A DNA stretch of 64,000 bases from Epiperipatus broadwayi (Eukaryota > Onychophora > Udeonychophora > Euonychophora > Peripatidae), in NCBI GenBank assembly GCA_028023455.1, contig JAQFVV010000013.1, positions 7,720,411-7,784,410 of the forward strand, given 5' to 3'. The number at the start of each line of letters is the position of its first letter. Positions within the stretch are counted from its first letter, which is position 1. The position numbers were made by a program, and so were the translations under genes. Below the pieces are notes generated by a model. That model made no database searches and had not been told where the DNA came from. It saw nothing but the letters and a program-made list of their open reading frames with translations. Shown here piece after piece: positions 1 to 12,655 of the stretch.

Positions 1-1200
1 TAAAATTGTATCGATTTTGACAGAAAATAGAAGATAAGTTTAAATCCAGGAAAAAGAATTATGAATTAACAATATTTTATTAATTATAAAGAAAATAATA
101 AAAGCCAGCAAAGAATTTCTCTTTTAATGCATATTAGAAAAAGAAAAGAAAGAAAAGAGCTGGAATATTTTTCTCTAGGGTCTAAGATGGTAAAATATTA
201 TACATTATGGTACAGGTGATAACTAATGATGCAGACAATAATCACTTATTCATTCAGATGTCAACTTCATTTTAGTGTAGATTTACAGATTCCAAACTGC
301 AAGATATTCATTAAAGCAGTAGAAGTGAGCTATGCTGGGAAGAGTTTTGCCTTGCTGCTAATTGAAATTGCAACACGTATGCTAGAAGCTATAAGAATAT
401 TTCATTATAGTTGTAAATCTTTTGCCATGAAAGGCTAAGCAAAATAAGTAGCACTCAATTGGAAGACTCTGACTATGCAGCTCAATTCCAGTAAATAATG
501 CAATATATGAAATTATATCACTACCAAACCAAATTACGCAGCAAATTGCTGAGAACTTATCATGTATTTTATATGCACTATACTAATATAAAGATAATTT
601 ATGTATCCAGTGAGTGAGAGAAGAAATATATGCTTTAAGAAAATGGTAGAGTTCTGTTCTATCATGTCAGCCACTTGATGGCGCTATTTCTAGCTAAATT
701 GCTAGTAATATGCCATTTCCATGGCTGCAGCCAAGCAGATAGCCTTCTTTCTGTGATAAAACACAGAGAGAGTCTGTTTACTCAGCTGCCAGCTATTGCT
801 GTGGCTTTTTTCTATGCTAAAAGCACAGAAAAATACCTTCATTGGCTGCCATAATGCTGGCTTGTCTATTTTCGCTACAGTATTGTGTGAGGGTGTGTTG
901 CCTGCATCTTATCTAAATAATTTAACTTTTCAGGTCCAACTTTTATTTTTCATGTGAACTGACCTACTGGTATCTTCTAACAGTTTTAACAGTGTGGTCA
1001 CTGTTTCATCAGGACTGTGTAACCCTCACAAATTGGATTTTAAGGTGCAGCACAGCACTATTTCGAAAATCCTGATAAAAGTAACATATTGCGAAAAATT
1101 GTCCGAGACCAGGAAGATGGTTGCTTCGAACTCTGAAAATTGGCAATTGCCAGACATCGGAGTTGGATTTCATTTTAATAGTTTGTTATAATTATTAACT
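1..1200. other. Upstream AT-rich DNA with a less AT-rich patch at 640-1190
   Basis: No recognisable gene. The stretch 640-1190 has noticeably more G+C and CTG/CAG words than its surroundings, which suggests an old inserted repeat. An open frame at 994-1191 (+) includes QHSTISKIL, which faintly resembles a transposase helix-turn-helix, but nothing else supports coding. Confidence 0.4.
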
Positions 1201-1246
1201 TTAGTGGATAAATTTTGGAATCTAATTTACTCCCCCCCAAGACACA

Positions 1247-1565
1247 GTATCTGATTAATTTCTGTCCAAAAAAGGGTAAAATTTACTTTTATTTTTTATT
1301 AAAAAAGTACCGTAACTTTTCCGATCCACTATATTTACTATTATTTGTTATTAAAAAAGCAATCACAAAAATGCTCCTCTGATTAATTACTGTCCCAAAA
1401 GGTCAAAGTCGGCTTTCATTGTAAAATTTTATTTGAATTACTGTCCAAAAAAGTCTCTAATGTACTATTATTTGCTATTCGAAAGTAACATAATTTTTTA
1501 TTGACATACACACACACACAAAAAAAGCCAGTCTCTAATTACTTACTGTCCCAAAAAGTCCACTT
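1247..1565 (+). repeat. Degenerate direct repeats with an 'attactgtcc' core
   Basis: Four spaced copies of a motif like ctgattaattactgtcccaa occur near 1251, 1380, 1435 and 1536. They are separated by A/T-rich filler that itself recurs (tactattatttgttatt). Spacing of about 55-130 bp is irregular, so this is a decayed minisatellite-like array, not CRISPR. Confidence 0.6.
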
Positions 1566-1620
1566 ATATTTTTATATTTTGTTTGGAAATCATAGTTCTA
1601 TGGAATCGCTGGCCCGGGAG

Positions 1621-4355
1621 CATTATATCAATGTGTTTTTGCTTAGCATCAACGCTATCAAGCGGTTGACACGATAGATCAGAACGCTACCAATATTTGT
1701 TTTTACCAGTAAGATATTAAGCTATTTATTCTATAATATTGAAAAGAAACTTTAAACTTCCAAAGATTGAAAAAAATGAATTATGGTAATATGTTATCCT
1801 GTATATTTATATTTGAATTACCAGTATAAACTCAAACTGAAATATATTAAATGAGGCATTATGTTTCATTTCATATATATACATATGTGTGGAATTACTA
1901 GAAGTAAAACTAAAATCCAGTGATTATATGATTGATTTTATATCTATATGTGAAATTACTAAATGGGAAGAAACTAAATACATGAACTGTTTGTTGAAAA
2001 TAGATTAAATATTGTGTGCTTTATTTTATATTTATATATGAAAGTTCTGAACAAGAAGGAATTCAAATATATTAATGATTAATTTGTATTAATTATTGTG
2101 GAATCAATTTGATATCTACATTTGGAATTATTATCATAAAGCTACAACCAAATTACATATGTTTTGTTTTATTAATAAATGGTTATATTGTTTTATTAAT
2201 CCAGTTTTTTTGTTTTTTATAAGTTTAAATATTATAACTTCAACACACACATATATGCTAGTTCATAAAAATATCCACAACTTTGAGAATTATGCAAACC
2301 ACTGAGAGATATGCTGGGTTATTATGATAATCATTTGTAAATGATGATGATCATTTTCTTAAATAATTCTAAGTAAACGTTCTCCTTTTAGGAGGTTTGG
2401 TGCCAGGATTTTTTTCCAATAGAAACCAAAAATAAATAAAATACTTTAGAGTAATTGTGATTGTAAAACTATCATCATCATCCCTGTAGTTGAATTTAAT
2501 GATATAGATTTAAACCATAATTTATAAAATTCCCAGATATATGTAGGGGATATGCTTACATTTATGATTATTTATTTATGCTTATTGAACATGTAAATTC
2601 TTATATATATTGTGTATATCATGATTTTGGGTTCAAAATCTACTGAGAAATTTACTATGAGAATAACTGAGAAGAGCAATATTACCAGTACAATATTTAA
2701 AATAATGTCATATATCAAACAATATAGTTCATTCTTTTTCCCAAAATCGAACTGGCATTTATCAGTTAAAAAGAATGAACAATGATTTATAATCCTGAGG
2801 TAGATTCAAAATATTCAGCCACTGGATTATAACACAATGCAGCATGAATGCCAGGAGAGCTACGTTATTTTACACACTATAAGCTAGTAAAACTTTAAAC
2901 ATGAAATAATAATACAATTTTTGCAAAGCCTGAAAATTAAGTATTGTTCCTTTTTGAGATTTAGAAGCTGGAGCTCATGGTATATAACTATGTTAACCAG
3001 CCATGAAAAATAATTAAAAATATAAAACTTGAAGATGGGTTGATATAGTATTTGGGATGGAACACTCCATGGGGCTGCATGAAAACATTGCATCTTCAAG
3101 CTGATAACAAAATTCTCCCTTCCTCACCAGTACTAAAAGTACAGCTAAACAACCTCTTTGAAAAAAAATTTTTTTCCAATCTCCAAAAATATTGCCTTTT
3201 TTTCCTTCTATTCTATCTTAAATATTGAACATTTTTTTATACAAACATCAATATCACTATTTAGTGACTATTTCAGTTATATATCATTGCAAAATCACAT
3301 TATCATATAATCTCTTGACATGTTGCACAATAATTATTATTTTCTTTAATTTTTCATAAAAATACACTTGTTTTTTAGATCTAAAGATATATTTGAGCTC
3401 CAATTTGTGTTTCTTTTGTAATACTGGCCACCAGAACTCAATTATCATCAGGCCCAGTATGATGGAAGGGCATGTAATGCGTATGTATAGTCAAGTGGTA
3501 TTCAAGTTGCAAGTGTTTGCACCATTTATAATAATACAAAATAAGCAATATATAGGGATGATCATGGGGGGGGGGGGATCATCCCCAAAACACTATAATC
3601 AATGAGCATGAACAAAAACCAGAATTAAAAGTAAATAATAAACAATATATGTTATAAACATAACATCATCAGCAATAATCCTTACTAATCAACAGTCATC
3701 TTTTGGGACTGGAATTAACAAACAAAGTTTTCAATGCCAAATTCAGTATATATAAAATCAATTAATAATTCAACTATATATACATACATAAATACTAAAA
3801 TAAATATAGTATTAAATCATATCAAATTAGTGTTGGGATAATTATATTAATGCCCTGGGCCATCTAGTACTTTGAGCATACTAACCATCAATAAACTAAT
3901 AATCATTCTAAAATATATAAATAAAATGAAATATGTGGATTTAAAGATGATTTTTCTTTTGTGCTATCCAAATAATTCTACAAGAAACTATCTGGATGTC
4001 AACAGACATATATATTGTAAATACCACTATTGTCCAAACCAGCTTGGGATCGCATGGATCCTAAAAACTGATTGTGAACAAGAGTAAATATGCAAGTATA
4101 GGCTTAATTTTTTCTAATACTAAATAACTTTAATGGCAACTCTATGATGAAATCATCCACGTGTACTGGTATTACACAGTACAGACAGATAGAAGAATAA
4201 AGACAAAAAATAATAATTTCAGAGACTTATTTTTTATAATTATTTATAAAATAGTAATGTGACAAACTCAAAGTTTTACATATAATTTTATATAATACAT
4301 ATAATTATTCCCTTCAGATTCTTTTTAAATAATTACTCATTTAATTATAGTCTTA
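1621..4355. other. AT-rich non-coding DNA
   Basis: No coding signal beyond short chance frames on either strand. Contains many (AT)n tracts and a poly-G hairpin, listed separately. Confidence 0.5.
3554..3588. repeat. Inverted repeat with a poly-G loop
   Basis: gggatgatcat is followed by a 12-G run, then gatcatcccc. The flanks gggatgatc and gatcatccc are perfect reverse complements, so the G run sits in the loop of a hairpin. The remaining sequence is ordinary AT-rich DNA. Confidence 0.7.
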
Positions 4356-4526
4356 CAATATATATAAATGAATACACCAAACTTCTTTTTAAAACTTGTT
4401 TTTTATATGACTTATAAAAATAAAATAATACCGTTTTATTTTATTTTTATAATAATTTTATTTTTATAATATTGTATAAAAAACAAGTTTAAAAAGAAAG
4501 TTTGGTGTATTCATTTATATATATTG
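4356..4526. mobile_element. Small hairpin MITE (171 bp)
   Basis: Two arms of about 50 bp are near-perfect inverted copies. The left begins caatatatataaatgaata and the right ends with its complement, tattcatttatatatattg. The loop is about 70 bp of A/T-rich sequence. Structure fits a non-autonomous inverted-repeat element; the superfamily is unknown and no clear target-site duplication was seen. Confidence 0.75.
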
Positions 4527-6480
4527 AAAATTATGAACTATTTTTGAAAAGAAAAACTATAGATATTTTAAATTTTGTCCCTTACAATATTCAAATCAAA
4601 AAAAAAATTATTTTACAAGGAAAAAAAAAATTAATTTAAATCTTACCTTTTTCTTTTGAAAATGGGAATGTTCTCTCATTTAATGTAATGAAAAATGCCG
4701 TCTTTTCAATTTAACTAAAAAAAAATTATTCACTATTGTAAAGTTACATTCATAAATGAAGATATGCACACATCAATATTTTATTTTTACCATGGATTTT
4801 CTTTTAGTCCTTTTATAATTATTTAGTTAAGGGTTTCTTACAACTTTTGCAGTTAGCAGATTAGTCCAATTTCTTAGCTCTAAATTTTTTTTCTGTTATA
4901 GCTTTCATAAATAACTTTTTTATCAATTTAATTTTTTTTTCTAGTATCAGATTTACAGTTTAACAATTTCATTGTTTTTTCCATTTAGTCTTTCAGTCTT
5001 TTGTAGCTCAGGTTTTAGTTTTAATTATTATTTCATTCCATTTCTTTTATTAACTTTTTTTTTGTAGTTTCAAGTTTTCAGTTTAATAATTTTCATGCAA
5101 GATTAATATAAGCTCAGTCAGACATGATTATGGATGGATTAATGCTTAAGGATTGTTGAAAATTTCTCCCCTGGGTATTTTCCTTCTATTATTTTTTTTT
5201 GCTGAAATTGGTTTCATAGTTATGTTTGCAATGCTCAGCCTTTAGCAAAATCTTAGCACATAGCTCTTGCAACCTCCATACTATTATATTATTGCTTTGT
5301 AAAAATCTTTTTTAACTAATAATGAGATTCGTTTAATTTAAGACTACCAGGCTTAGCTTTTCGCTGATTTTCTCACTACAGATGAGTTGCTACCAAATTC
5401 TAATGTCTGCAGTTATTTTTTGCTTTTTAAACACTGATATCAATCTTCCATTCAATCATGACTACATCAGGAAATGACAGCATTAAGTCTTGACCAATTG
5501 ATTTTTTTTGTACAAGAAAGATTATCTTTTTTTAAATAAATTCTATTTATATATTAACTTGGAAAACATTTTATTTCTTCAAAGATAAATATCCTAATGT
5601 CTTTTAATTAATTGATAAACAATTTTTAAAAATCTTAATACTCTCTTCTTTTTTTCAATTAATTGGTTGATATACAACTTTTAAAGATTTTGATTTCTTC
5701 TCTTTTCTTTTTTTTTATTTTTCAAGAAGAAATAATAAATGAAACTACTCAAGAAGAAAAAAATTGTTACCCCCCCCCCCCTTTTTTTTTTTTTTCACCC
5801 TAACAATTATATCCATTAAAAGTAAACAGTTATCTTACTATTAAAAAACTTAAATTTATCACATAATCAGTTTATTTACTATGTTTAATAATTACAATTC
5901 TAATTAAATTTCTCTTTAACAATTAGTTGTCCTGAACATAACAAGAAAAGAAATAATTTTCATATAAATCAAAAAATGATCACTTTTTCAAATAAGACTG
6001 ATGTGAATGGACTATTATCTTTATCAAACTGATAATGCACATAAAATGTTCAGTTTATCACTTACATTTGTTACTTTAGATATTATACAGTTAATAAACA
6101 GTGATATTATTCAGGTTTAATATGATATCAAACATATAAGTAAACAAAGCCTCCAAACATTAAACTTCATATGGTAGAGATAATTTCTATTCATTTTTAC
6201 ATCCTTGTAAATATTGAAATTCTAAATTTCCAAATAAATGCTGTCAATATTAATGTGTTAGCTTCTCTATTAGTATGTATATATATATATGTATATGATA
6301 AAATCTTTAAAATAAAAAGCCATTGGAAGATTGAAATTTAAAAGTTATTTAAAAGTTTATCTTTTTCAAAGCAAAAAGAAATTGAATTTTAATAACGAGA
6401 AAGAAAGTTTACATATTTTCTGCTAGTAAAATTATTTTTCTCTCACATCAGTTATGCCATATAATGTAAGCTTGAATAAA
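4527..6480. other. T-rich intergenic or intronic DNA
   Basis: Pyrimidine-rich on the plus strand with many T runs. A C-run directly followed by a T-run occurs at about 5770-5797. No gene or element boundary recognised. Confidence 0.5.
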
Positions 6481-6489
6481 TCAATAGAT

Positions 6490-6780
6490 GCTAGGTGGTT
6501 GTACTTAATAAATCCCTATCCTGTCTGTATGTCAGACTAGTTTTAGCTTATGGCTTTAATCAGTGAGAGTTTTGGATCCAATGCATGTTTCTTTTTCTCA
6601 AATAATCACCCTTTAATCCTTTGTTTTACTATAAATCTGTCAGCCCAAATTTAAAAACACTAATGTTTTGAATATAAGCTAATTTGCTAATGTAGCTAAA
6701 TAGATCTGAAATTAAACCAATGTCTATATATTATGGTGTCCTTAGTTTTTCATTAACTATAGACACCTTTATCCTCTGTC
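6490..6780 (-). mobile_element. Decayed copy of the hammerhead foldback family
   Basis: The stretch at 6531-6569, read on the minus strand, matches the hammerhead of the 24.2-kb element in order and spacing (cactgattaaagccataagc, then aaaactagtctg). Flanking words (aatccctatcctgtctg; gttttggatccaatgca) also match that element. The core is mutated (ctgatta instead of ctgangr-type; gaaa lost), so it cannot be active. The rest of the copy is eroded. Confidence 0.6.
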
Positions 6781-7990
6781 CAGGATTGATATAAAATCAA
6801 CAAAACATCACATGATCTCAATTTATACAATTCTTTTCAATAGCAATATTTTCCTTCACTCCATTTATGTCAAATCTTTTTCTTTCAACCCATTATAATT
6901 TTAAAGATTTTTGTTTAAATGAGTTCTTAGTTCATCAATTTTAAAGTGAAAAACTGTACACTATAATATAATACTTATTACTATTTCTAATTATACTTTT
7001 TTATAGCACAGTATTATATAATAAAAAAATAATATTTATCATTATTTTCACAATGGCAGAAAGTCTTGTATTTTTAAGTTACTTTCTTGGATTTTTTTTT
7101 TTTCTTGAGTTTGGCTATCCATGATGTTGCATAACACTTACTATATATTAATTTTAAAGTAGTGTTTGTTGATCAGAAAATGATTAATATCTAATTAAAA
7201 GTTACATTTAAATTGCCAAAGACAATAATTTAGATCTGATAATACATTTCTTTTTTTTTTTTTCAAATTTGGACATTATAAGCAAATATATATTTAAGAT
7301 GGCATAAAGAATTATAGATTAAAAAAAACTTTCAGTAATTACAGTATTTGATGAAAAGCATTATTGTATGTGAAGTCATCTTATGCAATTAAAAGAATTA
7401 CAGAGTTTTGCTAGCAAACAATATCCAAGATTGTGATTAAAAAAAGCTCAAATTTTAATTAGCTAGCTAAAATATCTGTATGTATAAATGTTGTCTTTAT
7501 TTTTAATTCTACAAAGTTTTGAAACAGAGATTTATATTTTCTCAATGTCACATATTTTAGAAACCAAAATGTAAAGTTTTGAAAGGCAGAGATTCTAATG
7601 GAAGAAAGGAAATATTTGTGAAAACTATTTATTAAGGAAAGGTTGGAGATCTAGTTAGTGAATAGGTTAGAATACAGCTTTGTGAATAAGGACTATGAAA
7701 TAAAGTATTCCATTGTTTTCTTATCAAGACTACAAAAGGACAAAGTACATTTAAATTTGCATTTGTCTCTAGAGAAAAAACTAGTAGGACAATAGACAAG
7801 GTTGTTTTTTATTGGAAAATCCAGATATTTAGGCTCTGGATATCAAAACCTGAGTTTATGTCTTTTAACTGGCATGTATATGGCAAAGATGAGTTAATTT
7901 CACTTATATTTCTGCTTTAGCAAGAGAAAATGATGCATTTGATGGGATTTTTATTATATTGAGATGTAATGTATCTATATTCTTCTTAAT
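6781..7990. other. AT-rich DNA without recognised features
   Basis: Only homopolymer runs and short chance frames seen on either strand. Confidence 0.5.
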
Positions 7991-7999
7991 ACTAATTGG

Positions 8000-9131
8000 G
8001 ATCTGTTTATTATAATATTAATAAAGGAAAACCAATCTTGTATGGTGATGTAAATTCAAAATTTTGATATAAAAATATAAGTAAAGTTTATATAAGTAGT
8101 CTCTTGTCTGATCTTTGGTTGTCCTTGCAAGTATATGTTGATTTTAACATTAAGAGCTTGAAGATTTGAGAAATTAATTTGACATAAGATGTATCTATGA
8201 GATAATGAAAGTAATAGAAATTTCATTAGTTAGTTGTGCTATGCTTCTTAATGGAGATAAAAAATATTTGTAGAAGCTTTCATTACTTATAGAGTGTTTT
8301 TTTTAATGAAAGGAAGACATTTGTCTAGGAACTAGAGTATGACATTGAAATCCCTTATTATTATTATTTGGTATGGATTTAAGGCTAAAGATAAGTTGAT
8401 TAGGTTAATGATTTGTATGATTAACATTGGTTTGTTCCATATTAGACATATAGCAATAGTATTAATAAAGAAGGACAGATATTAGAAAGTTGTGATTGAT
8501 AAAAAGTAAAAAGATTTGTGGTGAATTAAGACACCAATATTAGCAGCACTGATGAGAGATGCTAAAAATTTTGTTGAACTTAATTTTCCAAGTTAATAGT
8601 GAAAGTTAATTTTAACATTAGTGAAATATTTAGGTTTGATAAAGATGTTAATAATTGATTAAATTCAGTTATGGAGTGTAAATAGTCATTGAGAAGATTT
8701 TATACTCTAATGTTTACTTGTGATACATCTAAGACTATGATTATATTTACAGTTAACTGAGCACAGAAATAATTATATAAAAAAAGCCTTTTTTTTATCT
8801 ATAGTAAAATAAACTGATTATGTGTTCTAGATTATTAGTTTAGATAGAAATTAAATTGGATTAACCATGTCTCAAAATTTCCAAAAGAGATAGATTGTTT
8901 ACTAACCAGAGATAGGTTCTGATATTCATAACTTTGATATATCTGAATTGTTTCTAATCCTAATGTTCTTTTGTGATTTTTTAAATTTTCCAAGAACTCT
9001 TGCTTCTCATTTAGCAACAGGGATCTGTATACATCTGGTTCAGTGAGTGGAGAGGATTTTAAAAAATTAGAGCTAGATATTTTAATTCTTGGAGCATTGT
9101 ACTCTTTGTTGAAATCAATTTTAAGGGACAA
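8000..9131 (-). pseudogene. Decayed minus-strand coding remnant, probably from a retroelement
   Basis: In DNA this AT-rich a 98-codon open frame (9131 to 8835, minus) is unusual; it includes GNFETWLIQFNFYL, reminiscent of a Gag segment. Downstream on the same strand further open stretches continue in shifting frames with stops. One contains IIIIRDFNV at about 8341-8366, which resembles the GDFN motif of LINE endonucleases. The clues point to different retroelement classes, so the family is undetermined. I infer a fossil coding region, not a host gene. Confidence 0.35.
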
Positions 9132-9349
9132 AGTCTTTAATGATTCTTTCTCAAATTATGTTCTCTTTTTTGTGATCATTAATTTTTGTTCTATTTTTTC
9201 TTCTTTGTAGGCTGCTGAAATTCTTTGGAGCTATTAGAGGGTGAAATATTCTCATTTAGACTGCTACTTTTGAGTTTTGATCATTGATTTTGATCTTTGA
9301 GCCATTAAAAAATTTATAAGAAATGGTGACATTACTTGATATAATAAAT

Positions 9350-11984
9350 GGAGCTAAGCCAATTGGGTACTTTTAAGTAAAGTTCCTATACTTGTGTTTT
9401 CTGTTGATATTAAGATAGACTGAGCTTTTTTAAGGGTTTGATTACTATTCCATTGATTATATGAGGTATGACTAGATTTGCTTATAAATATGCTTTACAA
9501 TTTTTAAGATCACAATGTTTGCAAGACAGTCTTTAATTAAATGTTCTCTTCTTGCGCAGTAGAAATATTGAGGTGGATTTCCATAAAATATTATAAAAAG
9601 TAATATCTTAGTTGTATGCAGGATTAAAATTTTAAACGGGTCTACATTTTTGAATAGTTCTTTAATACTTTTAAACTGTGTAGTTGTAAACTCAATTTTT
9701 GATCTATTTTGATAGCATAATTGATAGACTAATTAATATCAACTCACAATTTTTTCATTGAGAAATAAAATGTGTTTTTTTTTAAATATATATATTAAAA
9801 TCAAGTGATGTTTAGCCCAAATGTAACAGTTTAATTAAAGTTCATCCAATTATAATACTACTATTATATTATAAATAATGGTAATTGGTAAAAAAAAAAA
9901 AAAGATAAAACAAAAATATTTACAAATTAAATTAGTCTAGAAGAATATGAAACTAAATGGGCGATCATGTTGGAGTGATTACACAATATTTATTCTTTAT
10001 TAACTTTTGTGCAGATTCAGCTATATTTCTTGACCTTTATTCTCTCCACATTAATAATAATATTATTATAAGATAAAGTAAAATAGTCTGCTTGGAATTT
10101 GGATGATAAATAAATGAGCAACAAAATTATTAATAATAACATTAATTTTAATTAAGCTATATAATAAAAATAATATAACAATTATATTTACGTCTATGCA
10201 CTAGTATAAAGAACATGTGTGTCAGAAAATTTTCTTATTTATAACAATTCATAAAAGTTTTATACGCATTTTATTAAGTTACTTATTTTATATCAGTTTG
10301 AGCTTAGGTTTTTTTTTTTCACATTGGAAGAATTTTGAATCTAGATATACTATGTCAGTAAGGATCCTTATTATTTGTGGTTTATTTTCATTAAGTTTCT
10401 TTCTTTGTGATTGAGGCTATCAAATCTACATAATTTATTAATCCATTTGCAGTAGACTTTTTTCATTTGACAATCAATTAATTGAATGGTTTCTTTGTGC
10501 AATCAAGTGTTGGTATATTTTGATGTCCACTATTAGTTACTAGGTTGTGAAAATTATTGTTCATTACTAAGCCAATTTTAATTTACAGCTCCATAATAAG
10601 CTACATCAATAGAAATTTCAGTGGGGACCACTGAAGCTTTACCTTTGTAGCTGTGGTATATCCACATAGATCAGCATTAAAATTTTCTTGGCTTCCAAGT
10701 AGCACACAAAAGAAAGGAAGTTTTCCCCACCTTTAGTTTGGAAAGCAAACAATGTAAGACTTTTTTTTCTTTTCGTTTTGCAAGTTGTTTCCATAGCAAC
10801 GTGTTATTTAAAATAGTCAGTATTATTTTACAATAAAAAATTCCAATAAATTTTAATTTCTTACAATTATTATTAACTTCTTAATAATTTATTTTACAAA
10901 CTTGACTTTTATAACGTGTTACAAAACATAACTTAAAAAATGCATATACATTTACAAAGAGCCAGCGTGTAAAATCTGCCATAGAGGTTACAATATCTAT
11001 CTTTCCATCTGGGATTATGAAAGTAGGATGGTATAGAAATATCGGTGTCTGATTGATATAATTGTTTTGCTATTGTTAAATTTGAAAATATTTATTTTTA
11101 TTAACTTTTTATTTTATCCTCATTTGTACTTTTGCTTAAGTCATTAAAGATGTCTTTATTATAAAAATAATATCATTTATTTATTTTCAAATAATTTGTT
11201 GTTAGTTTCTTGTGTATTTTATTTAATTTTTTAAATTGAGAAAAATTTAGAACAATTTTATTATCCAGGATCAAGTTTATATTTAGAATTACATCATAAA
11301 ATTTAAAGAGATCTGATTGATAGTTATTTTTATCACTAATAGAAATAATGCTTTTGGTTATATTTCTTGCAGTAACTTATTATTTTTATTAGCATAAGTA
11401 CAGTGTTGATTTCTCTATCTTTAGATAAATCAGAATTTGAACAATTACCTTTCCTGACTAAATAATTGCTTTGATTTTCAGTAGCTTGTGATGAAAATGG
11501 TATTAAATTGTACTTAGAAGACTTTATTTTACAGTGATCATCCTCCATAATCTGATATATTTGAGATTAATATACATTTACTTTATGTCAAAAATTAAAA
11601 GTAATTTACAACTAAAATCAATTATATAGCTTTCAAGTCACTATCTTAGCTAGCATAATATAAGTATCATGGCCAAAACAAATATAATAAATAATTGTAA
11701 TAGTTCTGCTACAACTACTGCATCCAAACTTATATAACTATTTTTTTTTTTATCCTGATACACATAGGCTACAATTTAATGCATAAAATATGTTTGTGTA
11801 ATTATATCTCTCTCTGTTGGCATATTTGCTATGAGGCTTTCTAAATAAATATGCTATAACAACAGTGAACTTTTTTTAAGTTGTCTCTAAATGACTTTGC
11901 TTAATTTATTATATAATGGCCCTGAATCCTATTATATCTTTTATAGTCCATTGATTAGTTGTTAGTTTATTGATTTGCATTTCT
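9350..11984. other. AT-rich non-coding DNA
   Basis: No supported gene. A slightly GC-richer patch at about 10580-10760 and another at 10960-11060 may be old repeats without visible boundaries. Confidence 0.45.
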
Positions 11985-11990
11985 TTAGTA

Positions 11991-12655
11991 AAAGTTGTGA
12001 GGACAGCATATTCGACACATCAATTAAATTATAGTAATTTGCTATTTATATATATTGAACAAAGTGTAAGAGATTGTGGTCTAGGCCAACAGGTAAGCAC
12101 TGATTCAGCCCAAAAGGTGCATCTTGGGGATCACGCACCTTTTTCACATATTTTTGGTCAAACGTTTATGATTACATGCCTCCACAAAGTATTAAAAGTG
12201 GACAGAAACCAATCCCTTTCTTGCATGAGAGTAGCATAGTGAAAATTACTCTACAGAAATATTATTCATCATTGGATAATCTCTATTCTTATGAATGACT
12301 AATAAAAATTATTTATATACTTCCATCAATTATGTCAAAGTTGTGAGGGCAGCACTTTCGACACTTAGCAATTAAACTGTATTAATTTGCTATCTATTTA
12401 TCTACTGAAAATGATAAAGTGAAGAGATTGTGATCAAATCCAACTAATGAGTGATGGTTCAGCATAAAATGTGCATCTAAGGGATCATACTTTTTTTTTA
12501 CATGTCATACATCTTTTTCACATGTTTTTGATCATATGTTTATGACTACATCCCTTCATAAGATATTAAAAGTGGGTAGAAACTACTTCCTTCCTTGCAT
12601 GAGAGTAGTGTAGTGAAATTACACTACAAAAATATTATTCATTATTGGATAGGTG
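11991..12655 (+). repeat. Two direct copies of a ~260-300 bp interspersed repeat
   Basis: Copy 1 (11991-12285) and copy 2 (12337-12650) share ordered blocks: agttgtgaggrcagca, ttcgacac, tagtaatttgctat, agagattgtg, gattcagc/ggttcagc, gtgcatct, ggggatca, attaaaagtgg, ttgcatgagagtag and aatattattcat. Roughly three quarters of the sites agree. A third partial copy of the core lies at about 16538-16640. This looks like a SINE-like or MITE family; I could not find convincing A/B-box promoter elements. Confidence 0.7.

Noticed and set aside
994-1191. 65-codon frame with QHSTISKIL as a transposase
   Set aside because: Only a faint helix-turn-helix resemblance; no catalytic domain, ends or neighbouring frame.
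12337-12655. CRISPR-like array from the repeated units near 12 kb
   Set aside because: Only two long units in a eukaryotic intron-type context, with no short regular repeat-spacer pattern.
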